Shown: one piece after another, positions 15,327-23,630 of the stretch
Layout of the letters: each line of letters starts with the position of its first letter
Numbering within the stretch: the first letter of the stretch is position 1
Assembly (NCBI RefSeq): GCF_022288825.1
Contig: NZ_JAKOOW010000009.1
Span: 1-47,239 of the forward strand
Source: Kingella pumchi
GTDB lineage: Bacteria > Pseudomonadota > Gammaproteobacteria > Burkholderiales > Neisseriaceae
DNA: 47,239 bases
Direction: 5' to 3'
Translations under genes and position numbers: made by a program
The notes under the pieces: model-generated
What the model saw: the letters and a program-made list of their open reading frames with translations, nothing else
What the model was told of the DNA's origin: nothing
The model's database searches: none

Positions 15327-16589
15327 ATGAAACCCCTACGCCGCCGCACACACCAAGTCCGCATCGACCATCTGACCGTCGGCTCCGAAGCGCCGGTTGT
15401 CGTGCAGTCGATGACCAATACCGACACCGCCGATGCCCAAGCTACCGCCCTGCAGGTGCGCGAATTGAGCGAAGCCGGTTCCGAAATGGTGCGCATCACC
15501 GTCAACAGCCCCGACGCCGCATCCAAGGTGGCCGAAATCCGCAGCCGTTTGGACGATATGGGCTGCCCCACGCCGCTGGTGGGCGACTTCCATTTCAACG
15601 GCGAGCGCCTGCTGGCCGAGTTTCCCGACTGCGCCCGCGCGTTGTCCAAATACCGCATTAATCCCGGCAATGTCGGCAAAGGCGCCAAGGGCGACGAAAA
15701 ATTCGCCTTTATGATCCGCACCGCTGCCGAGCACGACAAAGCGGTGCGCATCGGCGTGAACTGGGGATCGCTCGACCAAAGCCTCGCCAAGCGGATGATG
15801 GATGCCAACCTGGCATCGGCTAATCCCAGGCAGCCTGAAGAAGTGATGAAGGAAGCCCTGATCGTTTCTGCGCTCGAATCGGCGCAAAAAGCGGTGGATT
15901 TGGGGCTGCCCGAAGACAAAATCATCCTTTCCTGCAAAGTGTCCAATGTGCAGGATCTGATTCAGGTTTACCGCGATCTGGGCAGCCGCTGCGCCTATCC
16001 GCTGCATTTGGGGCTGACCGAAGCCGGCATGGGCAGCAAAGGCATCGTCGCCTCCACCGCCGCGCTGGCGGTGCTGATGCAGGAAGGCATCGGCGACACC
16101 ATCCGCATCTCGCTCACCCCCGAGCCCGGTACATCGCGCACGCAGGAAGTGGTGGTGGCGCAGGAAATCCTGCAAACCATGGGGCTGCGCTCGTTCACGC
16201 CGATGGTAACCGCCTGCCCGGGCTGCGGCCGCACCTCCAGTACCGTGTTCCAAGAGCTGGCGCGCGACATCCAGCAGTATCTGCGCATGCAGATGCCGGT
16301 GTGGAAAGACAAATACCCCGGCGTGGAAAGCATGAACGTGGCGGTGATGGGCTGCGTGGTCAACGGCCCGGGCGAGAGCAAGCTGGCCGATATCGGCATC
16401 AGCCTGCCTGGCACCGGCGAAACCCCCATCGCCCCCGTTTATGTGGACGGCGAGCGCAAAGTAACCCTCAAAGGCGACAATATGGCCGCCGAATTTCTGG
16501 CGATTGTGCAGGAATATGTTGAAACCAATTACGGCGAAGGCGGCAAGAAACGCAACGCCCCGCGCGTGATTCCGATTCAGGCAGCCTGA
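15327..16589 (+). CDS. ispG: 4-hydroxy-3-methylbut-2-enyl diphosphate synthase
   Basis: IspG (GcpE) is a 4Fe-4S enzyme of the MEP isoprenoid pathway that opens the cyclic diphosphate MEcPP to HMBPP. The cluster ligands are visible in the C-terminal part as ACPGCGRTSSTVF and MGCVVNGPGES, and the TIM-barrel part begins VRIDHLTVGSEAPVVVQSMT. Length 420 is that of the short proteobacterial form. It is the last gene of the coupled rlmN operon. An uptake sequence inside the frame encodes RQPEE, and another forms the last codons. Confidence 0.97.
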   Translation: MKPLRRRTHQVRIDHLTVGSEAPVVVQSMTNTDTADAQATALQVRELSEAGSEMVRITVNSPDAASKVAEIRSRLDDMGCPTPLVGDFHFNGERLLAEFPDCARALSKYRINPGNVGKGAKGDEKFAFMIRTAAEHDKAVRIGVNWGSLDQSLAKRMMDANLASANPRQPEEVMKEALIVSALESAQKAVDLGLPEDKIILSCKVSNVQDLIQVYRDLGSRCAYPLHLGLTEAGMGSKGIVASTAALAVLMQEGIGDTIRISLTPEPGTSRTQEVVVAQEILQTMGLRSFTPMVTACPGCGRTSSTVFQELARDIQQYLRMQMPVWKDKYPGVESMNVAVMGCVVNGPGESKLADIGISLPGTGETPIAPVYVDGERKVTLKGDNMAAEFLAIVQEYVETNYGEGGKKRNAPRVIPIQAA

Positions 16590-16672
16590 AAGGCTTTTTT
16601 CCGCCGGACAAGCCCCATTCGTTATTTTCAGGCTGCCTGACGGCAAAAGCAGCCTGAAACAAGGAAACCGCC

Positions 16673-17110
16673 ATGGCTCAATCTCCCCAAAAAACCGGCA
16701 GCAGCGCCAAGGCGCCCGCCGCCGAAGCCAAAGACCTGCGGGCGATGCTGCTGCAGCTTTATCTGCTGAACAATCCGCGGCTGGAGCATAAAGTCTTCAT
16801 CTATTCCTTCAACGGCGTAACCGACGGCAACACCAACCCCTTCCACTTTATCGGCGGCGATCTGCCGGCAAACGTCAAAAAAAGCCTGATTCTGCAAAAC
16901 CTTGCCAGCGGCGAGATGATTCAGGCTTTTGTGGTGCCCTACGTTGAAAAAGGCCAGACCCAGTTCCAAATCGAAAACAGCGTGCTCTACGGCAACCGCA
17001 GCGGCACGCTGATCGAAATCTCGCTGGCGGCCGACAAAATCGGCGGCAGCGAGAAATACCGCCAGTTCAGCGCGCTGGCAGCCAGCATGTTACGCCAGTT
17101 CGTGATATAA
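16673..17110 (+). CDS. Conserved hypothetical protein between ispG and hisS
   Basis: This 145-residue protein is not recognised. It has no signal peptide or membrane helix. After an Ala/Lys-rich start it has a compact alpha/beta pattern (LRAMLLQLYLLNNP, KVFIYSFNGVTDG, LIEISLAADKIGG, FSALAASMLRQFVI). The ATG at 16673 follows AAGGAAACCGCC. It is co-directional with ispG and hisS but bounded by uptake sequences, so operon membership is uncertain. The good ribosome site and codon use like its neighbours support a real gene. Confidence 0.75.
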   Translation: MAQSPQKTGSSAKAPAAEAKDLRAMLLQLYLLNNPRLEHKVFIYSFNGVTDGNTNPFHFIGGDLPANVKKSLILQNLASGEMIQAFVVPYVEKGQTQFQIENSVLYGNRSGTLIEISLAADKIGGSEKYRQFSALAASMLRQFVI

Positions 17111-17194
17111 ACCCGTCCGCCGCAGCGTTCAGGCAGCCTGAAAACCGGTTTGCCCGCCCTTTGCGGTGCCTTTTCTTTTTCCACAGCTCAAGAT

Positions 17195-18487
17195 ATGGCA
17201 CAGAAAATCCAAGCCGTAAAAGGCATGAACGACCTTCTGCCGGTCGAACAGGCAGACTTCAAACTCAACGCCGCCCTGTGGCAGGCCTTTGAAGAAACCG
17301 TGCTGCGCTGGACGCGCCGCTTCGGCTACGCGCAAATCCGCACCCCCATCGTCGAGCCGACCAATCTTTTCGTGCGCTCCATCGGCGAAGAAACCGACGT
17401 GGTCGGCAAAGAAATGTACACCTTCGCCGATTCCAACGACAGCCTCAGCCTGAGTCTGCGCCCCGAAGGCACCGCTTCCTGCCTGCGCGCGGTGGTCGAA
17501 CACAACCTGCTGTACAACGCCCCGCAAAAGCTGTGGTACATGGGGCCGATGTTCCGCCGCGAGCGCCCGCAAAAAGGCCGCTACCGCCAGTTTCACCAAG
17601 TCGGCATCGAAGCGCTGGGCTTTGAAGGCCCCGACATCGACGCCGAAATCATCGCCATGTGCGCCGATTTGTGGCGCGAGCTGGGCATCGCCGAACATCT
17701 CACCTTGGAAATCAACAGCCTGGGCAACCGCGAAGAGCGCGCCGCCCACCGCAGCGCCCTGGTCGCCTATCTGCAGCAGCACGAAGACAAGCTCGATGAA
17801 GACAGCCGCCGCCGCCTGCACACCAATCCCCTGCGCGTGCTCGATACCAAAAACCCCGAGTTGCAGCAGATTGCCGACAACGCCCCCGCGCTCGTCGATT
17901 ATCTGGGCGAAGCATCGCAGGCGCATTACGACAGCTTCAAAGCCCTGCTCGACGGCCTGGGCATCCAATACAAAGAAAACCGCCGCTTGGTGCGCGGGCT
18001 CGATTACTACAACCAAACCGTATTCGAATGGACGACCGACAAACTCGGCGCCCAAGCCACCGTCTGCGGCGGCGGCCGTTACGACGGGCTGATTGAAGAG
18101 CTCGGCGGTAAGCCCGCCCCTTCCATCGGCTTTGCTCTCGGCATCGAACGCCTACTGCTTTTGGTGCGCGAATACGGCAGCCTGAAAGCCGAAGCCGCGC
18201 CCGACATCTACATCATGCAGCAGGGCGAAGGCAGCACGCTGGCCGCCATGCGCCACGCCGCCGCACTGCGCGCAGCCGGTTACGCCGTCGCCCAATACTG
18301 CGGCAGCCAAAAGCTCAAAGCCCAAATCAAACGCGCCGACCAGTCCGGTGCCCGCTTTGCGCTGATTGTGGCCGAGCAGGAAGTAGCCGATAACAGCGTA
18401 ACCCTGAAAGACATGCGCGGCAGCCACGAACAAACCACCGTGCCCGCCGCCGACCTGACCGAACAACTCAAACAGTGGAGCCGCTAA
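17195..18487 (+). CDS. hisS: Histidyl-tRNA synthetase
   Basis: HisRS is a class II synthetase that charges tRNA-His. The 430-residue protein shows motif 2 (FRRERPQKGRYRQFHQ), the two histidine-specific motifs (LVRGLDYY and the GRYDGLIEELGG segment), motif 3 (GFALGIERLLLL) and a C-terminal anticodon-binding domain. The start MAQKIQAVKGMNDLLP at 17195 matches the family; the frame is open further upstream but not conserved-looking. Its stop overlaps the yfgM ATG by one base. Confidence 0.97.
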   Translation: MAQKIQAVKGMNDLLPVEQADFKLNAALWQAFEETVLRWTRRFGYAQIRTPIVEPTNLFVRSIGEETDVVGKEMYTFADSNDSLSLSLRPEGTASCLRAVVEHNLLYNAPQKLWYMGPMFRRERPQKGRYRQFHQVGIEALGFEGPDIDAEIIAMCADLWRELGIAEHLTLEINSLGNREERAAHRSALVAYLQQHEDKLDEDSRRRLHTNPLRVLDTKNPELQQIADNAPALVDYLGEASQAHYDSFKALLDGLGIQYKENRRLVRGLDYYNQTVFEWTTDKLGAQATVCGGGRYDGLIEELGGKPAPSIGFALGIERLLLLVREYGSLKAEAAPDIYIMQQGEGSTLAAMRHAAALRAAGYAVAQYCGSQKLKAQIKRADQSGARFALIVAEQEVADNSVTLKDMRGSHEQTTVPAADLTEQLKQWSR

Positions 18488-19080
18488 TGTCCGCCCATCA
18501 CGACGAACAACAAGACATCGAAACCGCCAAACACCTGTGGCGCAGCGGCGGTAAATGGGTATTTGCCGCGCTGGTGGCCGCCGCTATCGGCTATTTCGGC
18601 TATGTGATTTACCAGCACCAGCTCGGCAAACGCGCCGAAGCCGCCGCCGCGCTGGCCGCCGGCGTTGCAGAGGACGAAGGCCGCTTCAAAACCCTGCAGC
18701 AGGAATACCCTGACAGCATGGGCGCCGCCGAAGCCGCCTTCCAAGTGGCCGCCAAGCAGTTTGACGCCGGCAAATACGACGAAGCCGCCGCCACCTACCA
18801 ATGGCTGCAGGCCAACAACCCGCAGCCCGCCGTTCAGGCTGCCGCCGTGCAGAACTTGGCCAAAGTGCGCCTGCAGCAGCAAAAATACGACGACGCGCTC
18901 AAAGCGCTCGCCACACCGGTCGATGAAGCCTACCGCGGCCTGATCGAAGAAACCCGCGGCGACATCTACAGCGCGCAGGGCAAAACCAAAGAAGCCGCCG
19001 CCGCCTACAAAGCCGCGCTGGAAAAACTGCCCGAAGACTCGCCCGCCCGCGACCTGTTGGAAATGAAAACCGCCGACTAA
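18487..19080 (+). CDS. yfgM: YfgM-like ancillary SecYEG translocon subunit
   Basis: The 197-residue protein has a short cytoplasmic N-terminus, one membrane helix (about residues 25-44, WVFAALVAAAIGYFGYVIYQ) and a periplasmic TPR-like domain. This is the YfgM layout. YfgM associates with SecYEG and PpiD and helps periplasmic chaperones. It is coupled to hisS through TAATG. In many Proteobacteria bamB follows, then der; here bamB is missing, as I recall for Neisseria. Confidence 0.9.
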   Translation: MSAHHDEQQDIETAKHLWRSGGKWVFAALVAAAIGYFGYVIYQHQLGKRAEAAAALAAGVAEDEGRFKTLQQEYPDSMGAAEAAFQVAAKQFDAGKYDEAAATYQWLQANNPQPAVQAAAVQNLAKVRLQQQKYDDALKALATPVDEAYRGLIEETRGDIYSAQGKTKEAAAAYKAALEKLPEDSPARDLLEMKTAD

Positions 19081-19100
19081 ACGCCTTGTCCGGCGGCATA

Positions 19101-19138
19101 AGGCAGCCTGAAAGCCGTTCCCCCGCTTTCAGGCTGCC
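19101..19138 (+). terminator. Uptake-sequence terminator after yfgM
   Basis: AGGCAGCCTGAAAGC pairs with GCTTTCAGGCTGCCT around a C-rich loop, about 20 nt after the yfgM stop. Confidence 0.75.
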
Positions 19139-19167
19139 TGAACGCTATCTGCAAGGAAAGGAAAACC

Positions 19168-19227
19168 GTGAAGAGCATCTTGTTTGTCCTTGCCGCTTTT
19201 GCCGGCACCGGACAACTGGCCGTTTAA
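19168..19227 (+). CDS. Possible 19-residue hydrophobic peptide
   Basis: A GTG-started frame preceded by AAGGAAAGGAAAACC encodes a Lys-Ser start, a hydrophobic stretch (ILFVLAAFAGTG) and a short tail before TAA. It resembles a truncated signal peptide or entericidin-like leader. The ribosome site is strong but the peptide is very short. It could be a gene remnant. Confidence 0.3.
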   Translation: MKSILFVLAAFAGTGQLAV

Positions 19228-19403
19228 GCTTTAGGACGCTTTTTAAAACGTAAAACGCAAAAGGCAGCCTGAAACCCCTTTCCCCCTTTTCAGGCAGCCT
19301 GAAACCCGCAGCCTTATTTCCCACCCCGTGCCTATCCCCTGATTGCGCACCTGCTGGCCGCCCGAAACCCGTTTTCAGGCAGCCTGAAACAGAAAGTCAA
19401 ACT

Positions 19404-20876
19404 ATGAAACCCACCATCGCCCTAGTCGGCCGCCCCAATGTCGGCAAATCCACCCTGTTCAACCGCCTTACCCGCAGCAAAGACGCGCTGGTGCACGATC
19501 TGCCCGGGCTCACGCGCGACCGCCATTACGGGCACGGGCGCGTCGGCAGCAAGCCCTATCTGGTGGTGGATACCGGCGGTTTTGAGCCCGTGGTGGACAG
19601 CGGCATCCTGCACGAAATGGCGAAGCAAACCCTGCAAGCCGTGGACGAAGCCGATGCCGTGGTGTTTCTCGTCGATGCCCGCACCGGCCTGACGCCGCAA
19701 GACAAAATCATTGCCGACCGCCTGCGCCAGTCGCCGCGCCCCGTGTATCTGGCGGTAAACAAAGGCGAAGGCGGCAACCATGCCGTGCTGGCGGCAGAGT
19801 TTTACGAACTCGCACTGGGCGAGCCGCATGTGATTTCCGGCGCGCACGGCGACGGCGTTTACTATCTGATTGAAGATATTCTGGAAAACTTCCCCGATGC
19901 GGACGAAACGCAGCCTGAAAACAAACACCCCGTGTTTGCCGTAATCGGCCGCCCCAATGTCGGCAAATCCACGCTGGTCAACGCCATTTTAGGCGAAGAG
20001 CGCGTGATTGCGTTTGACATGGCCGGCACCACGCGCGACAGCATCCACATTGATTTTGAACGCGAAGGCAAGCCCTTCACCATTATTGACACCGCCGGCG
20101 TGCGCCGTCGCGGCAAAGTAGATGAAGCAGTAGAAAAATTCTCCGTTATCAAAGCCATGCAGGCGATAGAAGCGGCAAACGTAGCCGTGCTGGTGCTGGA
20201 CGCCCAGCAAGACATCGCCGACCAAGACGCCACGATTGCAGGTTTCGCGCTGGAAGCGGGCAGGGCGCTGGTGGTGGCGGTAAACAAATGGGACGGCATC
20301 AGCGAAGAGCGGCGCAACGACATCAAACGCGACATCGCCCGCAAGCTGTATTTTCTCGATTTCGCCAAGTTCCACTACATCTCCGCGCTCAAAGAAAAAG
20401 GCATCGACGGCCTGTTTGCCAGCATTCAGGCTGCCTACGACGCCGCCTTTATCAATATGCCCACGCCCAAAATCACCCGCGTGCTGCAAAGCGCAGTGGA
20501 GCGCCAAGCCCCGCCGCGCGCCGGTTTGGTACGCCCGAAAATGCGCTACGCCCACCAAGGCGGCATGAACCCGCCGGTTATCGTCATCCACGGCAATTCG
20601 CTGCAGCACATCTCCGATTCCTACACCCGCTATCTCACCCAAACCTTCCGCAAAGCCTTCAACCTGCAAGGCACGCCGCTGCGGATTCAGTACAACGTCG
20701 GCGACAATCCGTATGAAGAAACCGCCGAAAAAGTGAAAAACAAACCGCTGCGCCGCGCCAGCCTGAGCAACCGCATCGCCAAACGCGAAGGGCGCAAGGC
20801 GGAAAAAGAGCGCAACAGCGGCGGCAAAAAGAAAACCCGCCAAGTGAGCGTGAAAAAGCGGCAGGGCGGCAACTAG
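19404..20876 (+). CDS. der: Ribosome biogenesis GTPase Der (EngA)
   Basis: Der has two GTPase domains in tandem and a C-terminal KH-like domain, and acts in 50S subunit maturation. Both P-loops are seen as GRPNVGKST, near residues 8 and 182, with DTGG/DTAG switch motifs and NKG(E) or NKWD specificity motifs. Length 490 is normal. The tail is rich in Lys and Arg. The start at 19404 begins KPTIALVGRPN. No coupled neighbour; a dRS3-type repeat lies downstream. Confidence 0.97.
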   Translation: MKPTIALVGRPNVGKSTLFNRLTRSKDALVHDLPGLTRDRHYGHGRVGSKPYLVVDTGGFEPVVDSGILHEMAKQTLQAVDEADAVVFLVDARTGLTPQDKIIADRLRQSPRPVYLAVNKGEGGNHAVLAAEFYELALGEPHVISGAHGDGVYYLIEDILENFPDADETQPENKHPVFAVIGRPNVGKSTLVNAILGEERVIAFDMAGTTRDSIHIDFEREGKPFTIIDTAGVRRRGKVDEAVEKFSVIKAMQAIEAANVAVLVLDAQQDIADQDATIAGFALEAGRALVVAVNKWDGISEERRNDIKRDIARKLYFLDFAKFHYISALKEKGIDGLFASIQAAYDAAFINMPTPKITRVLQSAVERQAPPRAGLVRPKMRYAHQGGMNPPVIVIHGNSLQHISDSYTRYLTQTFRKAFNLQGTPLRIQYNVGDNPYEETAEKVKNKPLRRASLSNRIAKREGRKAEKERNSGGKKKTRQVSVKKRQGGN

Positions 20877-20933
20877 CGGCAAAGGATAAGGCAGCCTGAA
20901 TCCCCGATTTACTCCGCTATTAACTATGCCGTC

Positions 20934-20953
20934 ATTCCCGCGTAGGCGGGAAT
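20934..20953. repeat. dRS3-type repeat, perfect copy
   Basis: The 20-mer ATTCCC-GCGTAGGC-GGGAAT fits the dRS3 consensus ATTCCC(N8)GGGAAT of pathogenic Neisseria exactly. There these elements flank repeat sequences (NIME arrays) and serve as phage integration sites. A second degenerate copy lies 55 nt downstream. Confidence 0.85.
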
Positions 20954-21008
20954 CTTGGTTGGCATTCGGCAATACTTGAAAAAACAAGCCGCTGCTTAAG
21001 GTTCCAAG

Positions 21009-21028
21009 ATTCCCGCCAGCGCGGGGTA
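21009..21028. repeat. dRS3-type repeat, degenerate copy
   Basis: ATTCCC-GCCAGCGC-GGGGTA keeps the first arm and loses the second. Outside it the sequence TTCCAAG mirrors CTTGG beside the first copy, so the pair bounds a 55-nt spacer in inverted orientation. Confidence 0.6.
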
Positions 21029-21128
21029 GCGTAGCGGACTTGCGTAAGCTAATGACGTCGCTTGAGACGATTTCAGGCAGCCTGAAAGCCGTTTGATAAA
21101 AAACAACCCCAAATAGGAACCCCAACCC

Positions 21129-22031
21129 ATGATTATCCGCGAGAAGCAGGGCATTTTGCCGATGCTCTTTGCCTGGCGCGGCACCATCTTCCCCAAAGTG
21201 CTGCCGGCGATTATCGCCTTATCCGGGCTGTCGGTGGTGATGGGCGTGATGTCGCACTACCGCCTGCTGGCGATTCCCCCCCCGCCTTTGGTCGGCTTTA
21301 CCATTTTCGGCGTGGTGCTTTCCATCTTTCTCGGCTTTCGCAACAACGCCTGCTACGAGCGCTGGTGGGAAGGGCGCAAGCTGTGGGGCAGGCTGGTGGC
21401 CACCGAGCGCCATCTGATCCGCGACAGCCGCGTGCTTGATACCGACCGCCGCCGTCACCTGCTCAAGCGCAGCATTCTTTTCACCTGCCTGCTGCGCGAC
21501 CGCCTGCGCTACCAAACCGCCCACACCGACTTGTTTCTCGAATACGGCGAAGGCGGCGCCGACATCTACCAAAACCACCCCAATCCGCCGCAGTTTGTGC
21601 TCGAACAGATGCAGCGCGATCTGATTGCCGCCCTGCGCCAAGAGCAGATCGGCGAAGTAGTCTATAGCGCGCTGACCCACCACATCGAAGCGCTGGGCGA
21701 AATCCAGGCCGGCTGCGATCGCATCGCCAGTACGCCGCTGCCCTTTGCCTATTCGGTGCTGCTGCACCGCGCGATTTACAGCTTCTGCATCATGCTGCCC
21801 TTCGGCATCGAATCCGTGCTCGGCCTGTGGACGCCGCTGATGGTGGCCTGGCTGGTGTATATGTTTCTCGGCCTGGACGCCCTAAGCTCGCAGCTGGGCG
21901 ACCCCTTCGGCCTGCAGGAAAACAACCTGCCGCTCGATTCGCTGGTGCGGGTGATCGAGCGCGAAGTGCTCAGCGCGCTGGGCCAGGAAATCCCGCCGCC
22001 GCTTGCCGCCGAGCGCTATGTGATGACTTGA
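21129..22031 (+). CDS. Bestrophin-family ion channel protein
   Basis: The 300-residue protein matches the bacterial bestrophin/UPF0187 family, with the signature segment FRNNACYERWWEGRKLWGRLV after the first membrane helices, and further hydrophobic helices near residues 20-75 and 205-245. Bacterial homologues are pentameric inner-membrane channels, cation-selective in the best-studied case. The ATG at 21129 begins IIREKQGILPMLF, as is typical. It stands alone, bounded by dRS3 repeats upstream and a terminator downstream. Confidence 0.93.
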   Translation: MIIREKQGILPMLFAWRGTIFPKVLPAIIALSGLSVVMGVMSHYRLLAIPPPPLVGFTIFGVVLSIFLGFRNNACYERWWEGRKLWGRLVATERHLIRDSRVLDTDRRRHLLKRSILFTCLLRDRLRYQTAHTDLFLEYGEGGADIYQNHPNPPQFVLEQMQRDLIAALRQEQIGEVVYSALTHHIEALGEIQAGCDRIASTPLPFAYSVLLHRAIYSFCIMLPFGIESVLGLWTPLMVAWLVYMFLGLDALSSQLGDPFGLQENNLPLDSLVRVIEREVLSALGQEIPPPLAAERYVMT

Positions 22032-22044
22032 GCGCCCAAACGCC

Positions 22045-22091
22045 AAAAGCAGCCTGAAAGCCGGTTTTTGCCGCTTTCAGGCTGCTTTTTT
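22045..22091 (+). terminator. Uptake-sequence terminator after the bestrophin gene
   Basis: AAAAGCAGCCTGAAAGC pairs with GCTTTCAGGCTGCTTTT and is followed by a T-run. It uses the AAGCAGCCTGAA variant. Confidence 0.85.
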
Positions 22092-22214
22092 TCGGATGAT
22101 GGGTTTTCAGGCTGCCTTTTGCCTGCGCCGCCGTTTTAAAGCAAGCGCCTGTTTTTGCTTCGTAACTTGGTTATGCTGTGCAGGCAGTCTGAAACTTTTG
22201 TCCGCCCGAATACC

Positions 22215-22967
22215 CTAGGCCTTGCGAAAGGTAAGCGCATAAAAACGACCGTCCCACAGCAAATGAGTTTGGCGCTCAAGCGCGGCGGCGGGAATCAGGC
22301 TTTCGATGTCGGACAGATCGAAACGTGCGCCGTCAAACGCGCTTCTGGTCAGCGGGTTGCGCCGGTATTGGCGCTCGATCAGATCCTGGGTTTCGTCGGC
22401 CACCATCAGCAGCGTGCCGGGCTTGGCCACGCGCAGCATTTCCGCCAGCGCGCGCTGTTTGTTGGAAAAGAAATTGATGCCGCCGACATGAAACACGATG
22501 TCGAAACTGTTGTCGGCAAAGGGCAGATCTTCGGCGGCGCAGTGCAGCGGCGTAAACGGCAGCTTGTGCCGCCAGAGCTTATCGGCGCGGCGCAGCATGC
22601 CCAGCGACAAATCGGCGCCGACGATATTCAGGCTGCCGGTGTCGATTTGCGGCGGGATAAAGGCGAAATCGCGGCCGGTGCCGACCGACACATACAGCAC
22701 CGCCACGCCGTTGCGCCATTCGGGCAGCGCCATCATTTCGCGGCGCATGGCGGCGATGCTGCGGCGGTAAACAAAGCGGTCGGCCAGCCGTTCGCCCAGA
22801 TCGTAAAGCGCGGCCAGGCGGTTGTAGAGTTTCATGTATTTGCCGTTGTCGCCGGCCAGCTGTTCGGGGGCGAGATAGCGCAAAATGCCCTGCTCGGCGG
22901 CCAGCCACGCGGGATTGAGATCGCGGCGCAGCAGCGGGGCGATGGCGGGTGGAATCGGAACCTTCAT
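22215..22967 (-). CDS. Class I SAM-dependent methyltransferase
   Basis: This 250-residue protein has the UbiE-like methyltransferase core: motif I VLYVSVGTGRDFAFIP, an acidic residue at the end of strand 2 (GADLSLGMLRRA), AAEDLPFADNSFDIVFHVGGINFF and a motif III region RVAKPGTLLMVADET. The start at 22967 is set by AAGGAGAGCGCC. It is not linked to ubiquinone genes here, so the substrate is open. The GTGRD form of motif I resembles small-molecule methyltransferases. Confidence 0.88.
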   Translation of the reverse strand: MKVPIPPAIAPLLRRDLNPAWLAAEQGILRYLAPEQLAGDNGKYMKLYNRLAALYDLGERLADRFVYRRSIAAMRREMMALPEWRNGVAVLYVSVGTGRDFAFIPPQIDTGSLNIVGADLSLGMLRRADKLWRHKLPFTPLHCAAEDLPFADNSFDIVFHVGGINFFSNKQRALAEMLRVAKPGTLLMVADETQDLIERQYRRNPLTRSAFDGARFDLSDIESLIPAAALERQTHLLWDGRFYALTFRKA

Positions 22968-23049
22968 GGCGCTCTCCTTATCGGTGCCGTGGGAAAAAAG
23001 CAGCCTGAAAGCCGTTAAAACCGCAGAACCCCTGGCCAGCTGCCGCGGC

Positions 23050-23193
23050 ATGCTGACCGTGCAGGAAGCCGGTGCATTGCGCGCATGGATAACCGCGCCT
23101 TATGCGGCCGACCCTGCCCGCCGCTGCGCCGCCGTCCAAGGCAATATGCACCAACTCATGCGCCGCTACGGCATTACCCCTACCGCACGATAA
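23050..23193 (+). CDS. Possible small protein, 47 residues
   Basis: An ATG-started frame encodes LTVQEAGALRAWI, a Cys-containing middle (ARRCAAVQGN) and an Arg-rich end. It lies in the gap between divergent neighbours and has no good ribosome site. It could be a relic of a longer gene or chance. No family recognised. Confidence 0.25.
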   Translation: MLTVQEAGALRAWITAPYAADPARRCAAVQGNMHQLMRRYGITPTAR

Positions 23194-23248
23194 ACCGCAG
23201 GCTGCCTGAAACGGCTTTCCGCCGCACCGAAAGCAGCCTGCACTTTCT

Positions 23249-23536
23249 TCATTCCGCCCGATTGATTTCGGTTTCCAAGCGGATAAATGCGGCAATCATC
23301 GCCTGCCACACAGCTTCGGCCACATCGGGCGACAACCCTGCGGCAGCGGCCTGTCCGCGGCGGGCGGCAATTACTTGGGCAACGCGGTCGGGCGCGGCCA
23401 CGGCTTTTGCATCGCCGCGCGGTTTGAGCCGCCCAGCCTGTTCCACCAACGCCTGCCGTTTGGCGAGCAGCGCAATGAGTTCGGCATCCAAGCCGTCTAT
23501 GGCTTGGCGGACTTCGGTGAGGGTTTGCGGTAACAT
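23249..23536 (-). CDS. AroQ-class chorismate mutase family protein
   Basis: This 95-residue all-helical protein has the pattern of monofunctional AroQ/PchB chorismate mutases: VRQAIDGLDAELIALLAKRQALVEQ, a basic segment RLKPRG, then VAQVIAARRGQAAAAGLSPDVAEAVWQAMI. Members convert chorismate to prephenate, or isochorismate to salicylate and pyruvate. The ATG at 23536 follows a perfect AGGAGG. It precedes pseC on the same strand but is separated from it by a hairpin-free 94-nt gap only on the other side, so co-transcription is unsettled. No signal peptide, so cytoplasmic. Confidence 0.85.
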   Translation of the reverse strand: MLPQTLTEVRQAIDGLDAELIALLAKRQALVEQAGRLKPRGDAKAVAAPDRVAQVIAARRGQAAAAGLSPDVAEAVWQAMIAAFIRLETEINRAE

Positions 23537-23596
23537 GATTCGGCCTCCTAATAAAATGAAAAACACAGCGGCGAGCAACCCTGCCGCATCTAATAA

Positions 23597-23628
23597 AAAG
23601 CAGCCTGCACCGCTTTTCAGGCTGCCTG
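23597..23628 (-). terminator. Hairpin between pseC and the chorismate mutase gene
   Basis: AAGCAGCCTGCA, a rarer uptake-sequence variant, pairs with a standard complement across a short loop, just beyond the pseC stop at 23631. T-rich sequence follows on the minus strand. Confidence 0.65.
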
Positions 23629-23630
23629 CA

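Larger units (their letters stand above)
19081..19403. other. Intergenic region at the usual bamB position
   Basis: This 323-nt stretch holds a terminator hairpin, several direct uptake-sequence copies (around 19263, 19294 and 19376) and one 19-codon frame with a good ribosome site (19168-19227). I see no remains of bamB. Confidence 0.6.

Noticed and set aside
15336..16646. 436-codon frame antisense to ispG
   Set aside because: Composition is that of a mirrored high-GC gene; ispG motifs on the other strand are unambiguous.
19081..19403. Possible bamB remnant between yfgM and der
   Set aside because: No PQQ-type beta-propeller repeat can be read in any frame. As I recall Neisseria lack BamB, so absence is expected.
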